Below, one piece after another: positions 56,569-56,619 of a DNA stretch of 56,619 nucleotides. The position numbers and the translations under genes are program-made. The stretch lies in contig UCJD01000011.1 of the NCBI GenBank assembly GCA_900472605.1, positions 1-56,619 on the forward strand, in the 5' to 3' direction. The notes under the pieces are model-generated. The model made no database searches and was not told where the DNA came from. It saw only the letters and a program-made list of their open reading frames with translations. How positions within the stretch are numbered: the stretch's first letter is position 1; each line of letters starts with the position of its first letter. The stretch comes from Hyphomicrobiales bacterium (lineage in GTDB: Bacteria; Pseudomonadota; Alphaproteobacteria; Rhizobiales; Rhizobiaceae).

Positions 56569-56619
56569 GGGGTGGTGACCGGTGGGTCGGCGGGCGCGGT
56601 ACCCCCCTTGTAACTTGAC

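Overview
The window looks like Rhizobiaceae DNA (Rhizobium/Sinorhizobium/Agrobacterium group, Alphaproteobacteria). It is GC-rich with strongly GC-biased third codon positions. The 1154-residue pyruvate carboxylase matches my recollection of the Rhizobium etli enzyme along almost its whole length. A UPF0262 protein, a DUF1127-like small protein and a puuD/guaD/xdhC purine block also fit. No rRNA, tRNA, CRISPR array, integrase or intact insertion sequence was recognised.

Region 1 (1-3.7 kb) is the end of an oligopeptide-type ABC importer operon: the ATPase C-terminus, a Tat-exported binding protein, a DppB-like permease and an alpha/beta hydrolase, coupled by overlapping stop/start codons. Region 2 (4.0-17.3 kb) is a co-directional energy and acyl-CoA cluster: etfBA, pntAB, a UPF0262 gene, a CitE-like CoA-ester lyase, a MaoC/FAS1-like hydratase, ETF:quinone oxidoreductase, a cupin and pyc. 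Together they could hydrate an unsaturated C5 acyl-CoA (itaconyl- or mesaconyl-CoA is my guess), cleave it to pyruvate plus acetyl-CoA, pass acyl-CoA dehydrogenase electrons to quinone, make NADPH and carboxylate pyruvate.

Region 3 (17.4-28.4 kb) is accessory catabolism and transport: a membrane PQQ dehydrogenase, a secreted SMP-30-like protein, a zinc alcohol dehydrogenase, an MHS-type transporter, then a LysR regulator divergent from a DHA2 transporter/carboxylesterase pair. A perfect 19-bp palindrome lies in that divergent promoter.

Region 4 (28.6-45.4 kb) is the interesting part, a defence-type island. In plus-strand order it carries an Rpn-like nuclease, a 5'-truncated SMODS-type nucleotidyltransferase abutting a start-less minus-strand gene fragment, an unknown protein, a double zinc-ribbon protein, a zinc-ribbon/RES protein, a GHKL (MutL/MORC-like) ATPase fused to a PD-(D/E)XK nuclease, a C5 cytosine methyltransferase, Vsr, a second HNH protein, an HNH-ATPase fusion (both Septu/PtuAB-like), a HEPN protein, and an acidic protein built from an internal duplication. 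The minus-strand genes from 42.1 to 32.2 kb may form one or a few operons.

Region 5 (45.7-56.6 kb) returns to core-like chromosome: lldD, a quinone oxidoreductase with a divergent LysR, a DHFR-like reductase, the purine genes guaD, a lipoprotein/secreted gene and puuD, a PIN/Phd toxin-antitoxin pair, a secreted protein, a GcvA-like LysR regulator, a DUF1127-like protein and xdhC. A 296-bp palindromic, MITE-like repeat sits between two convergent genes and supplies both of their stop codons.
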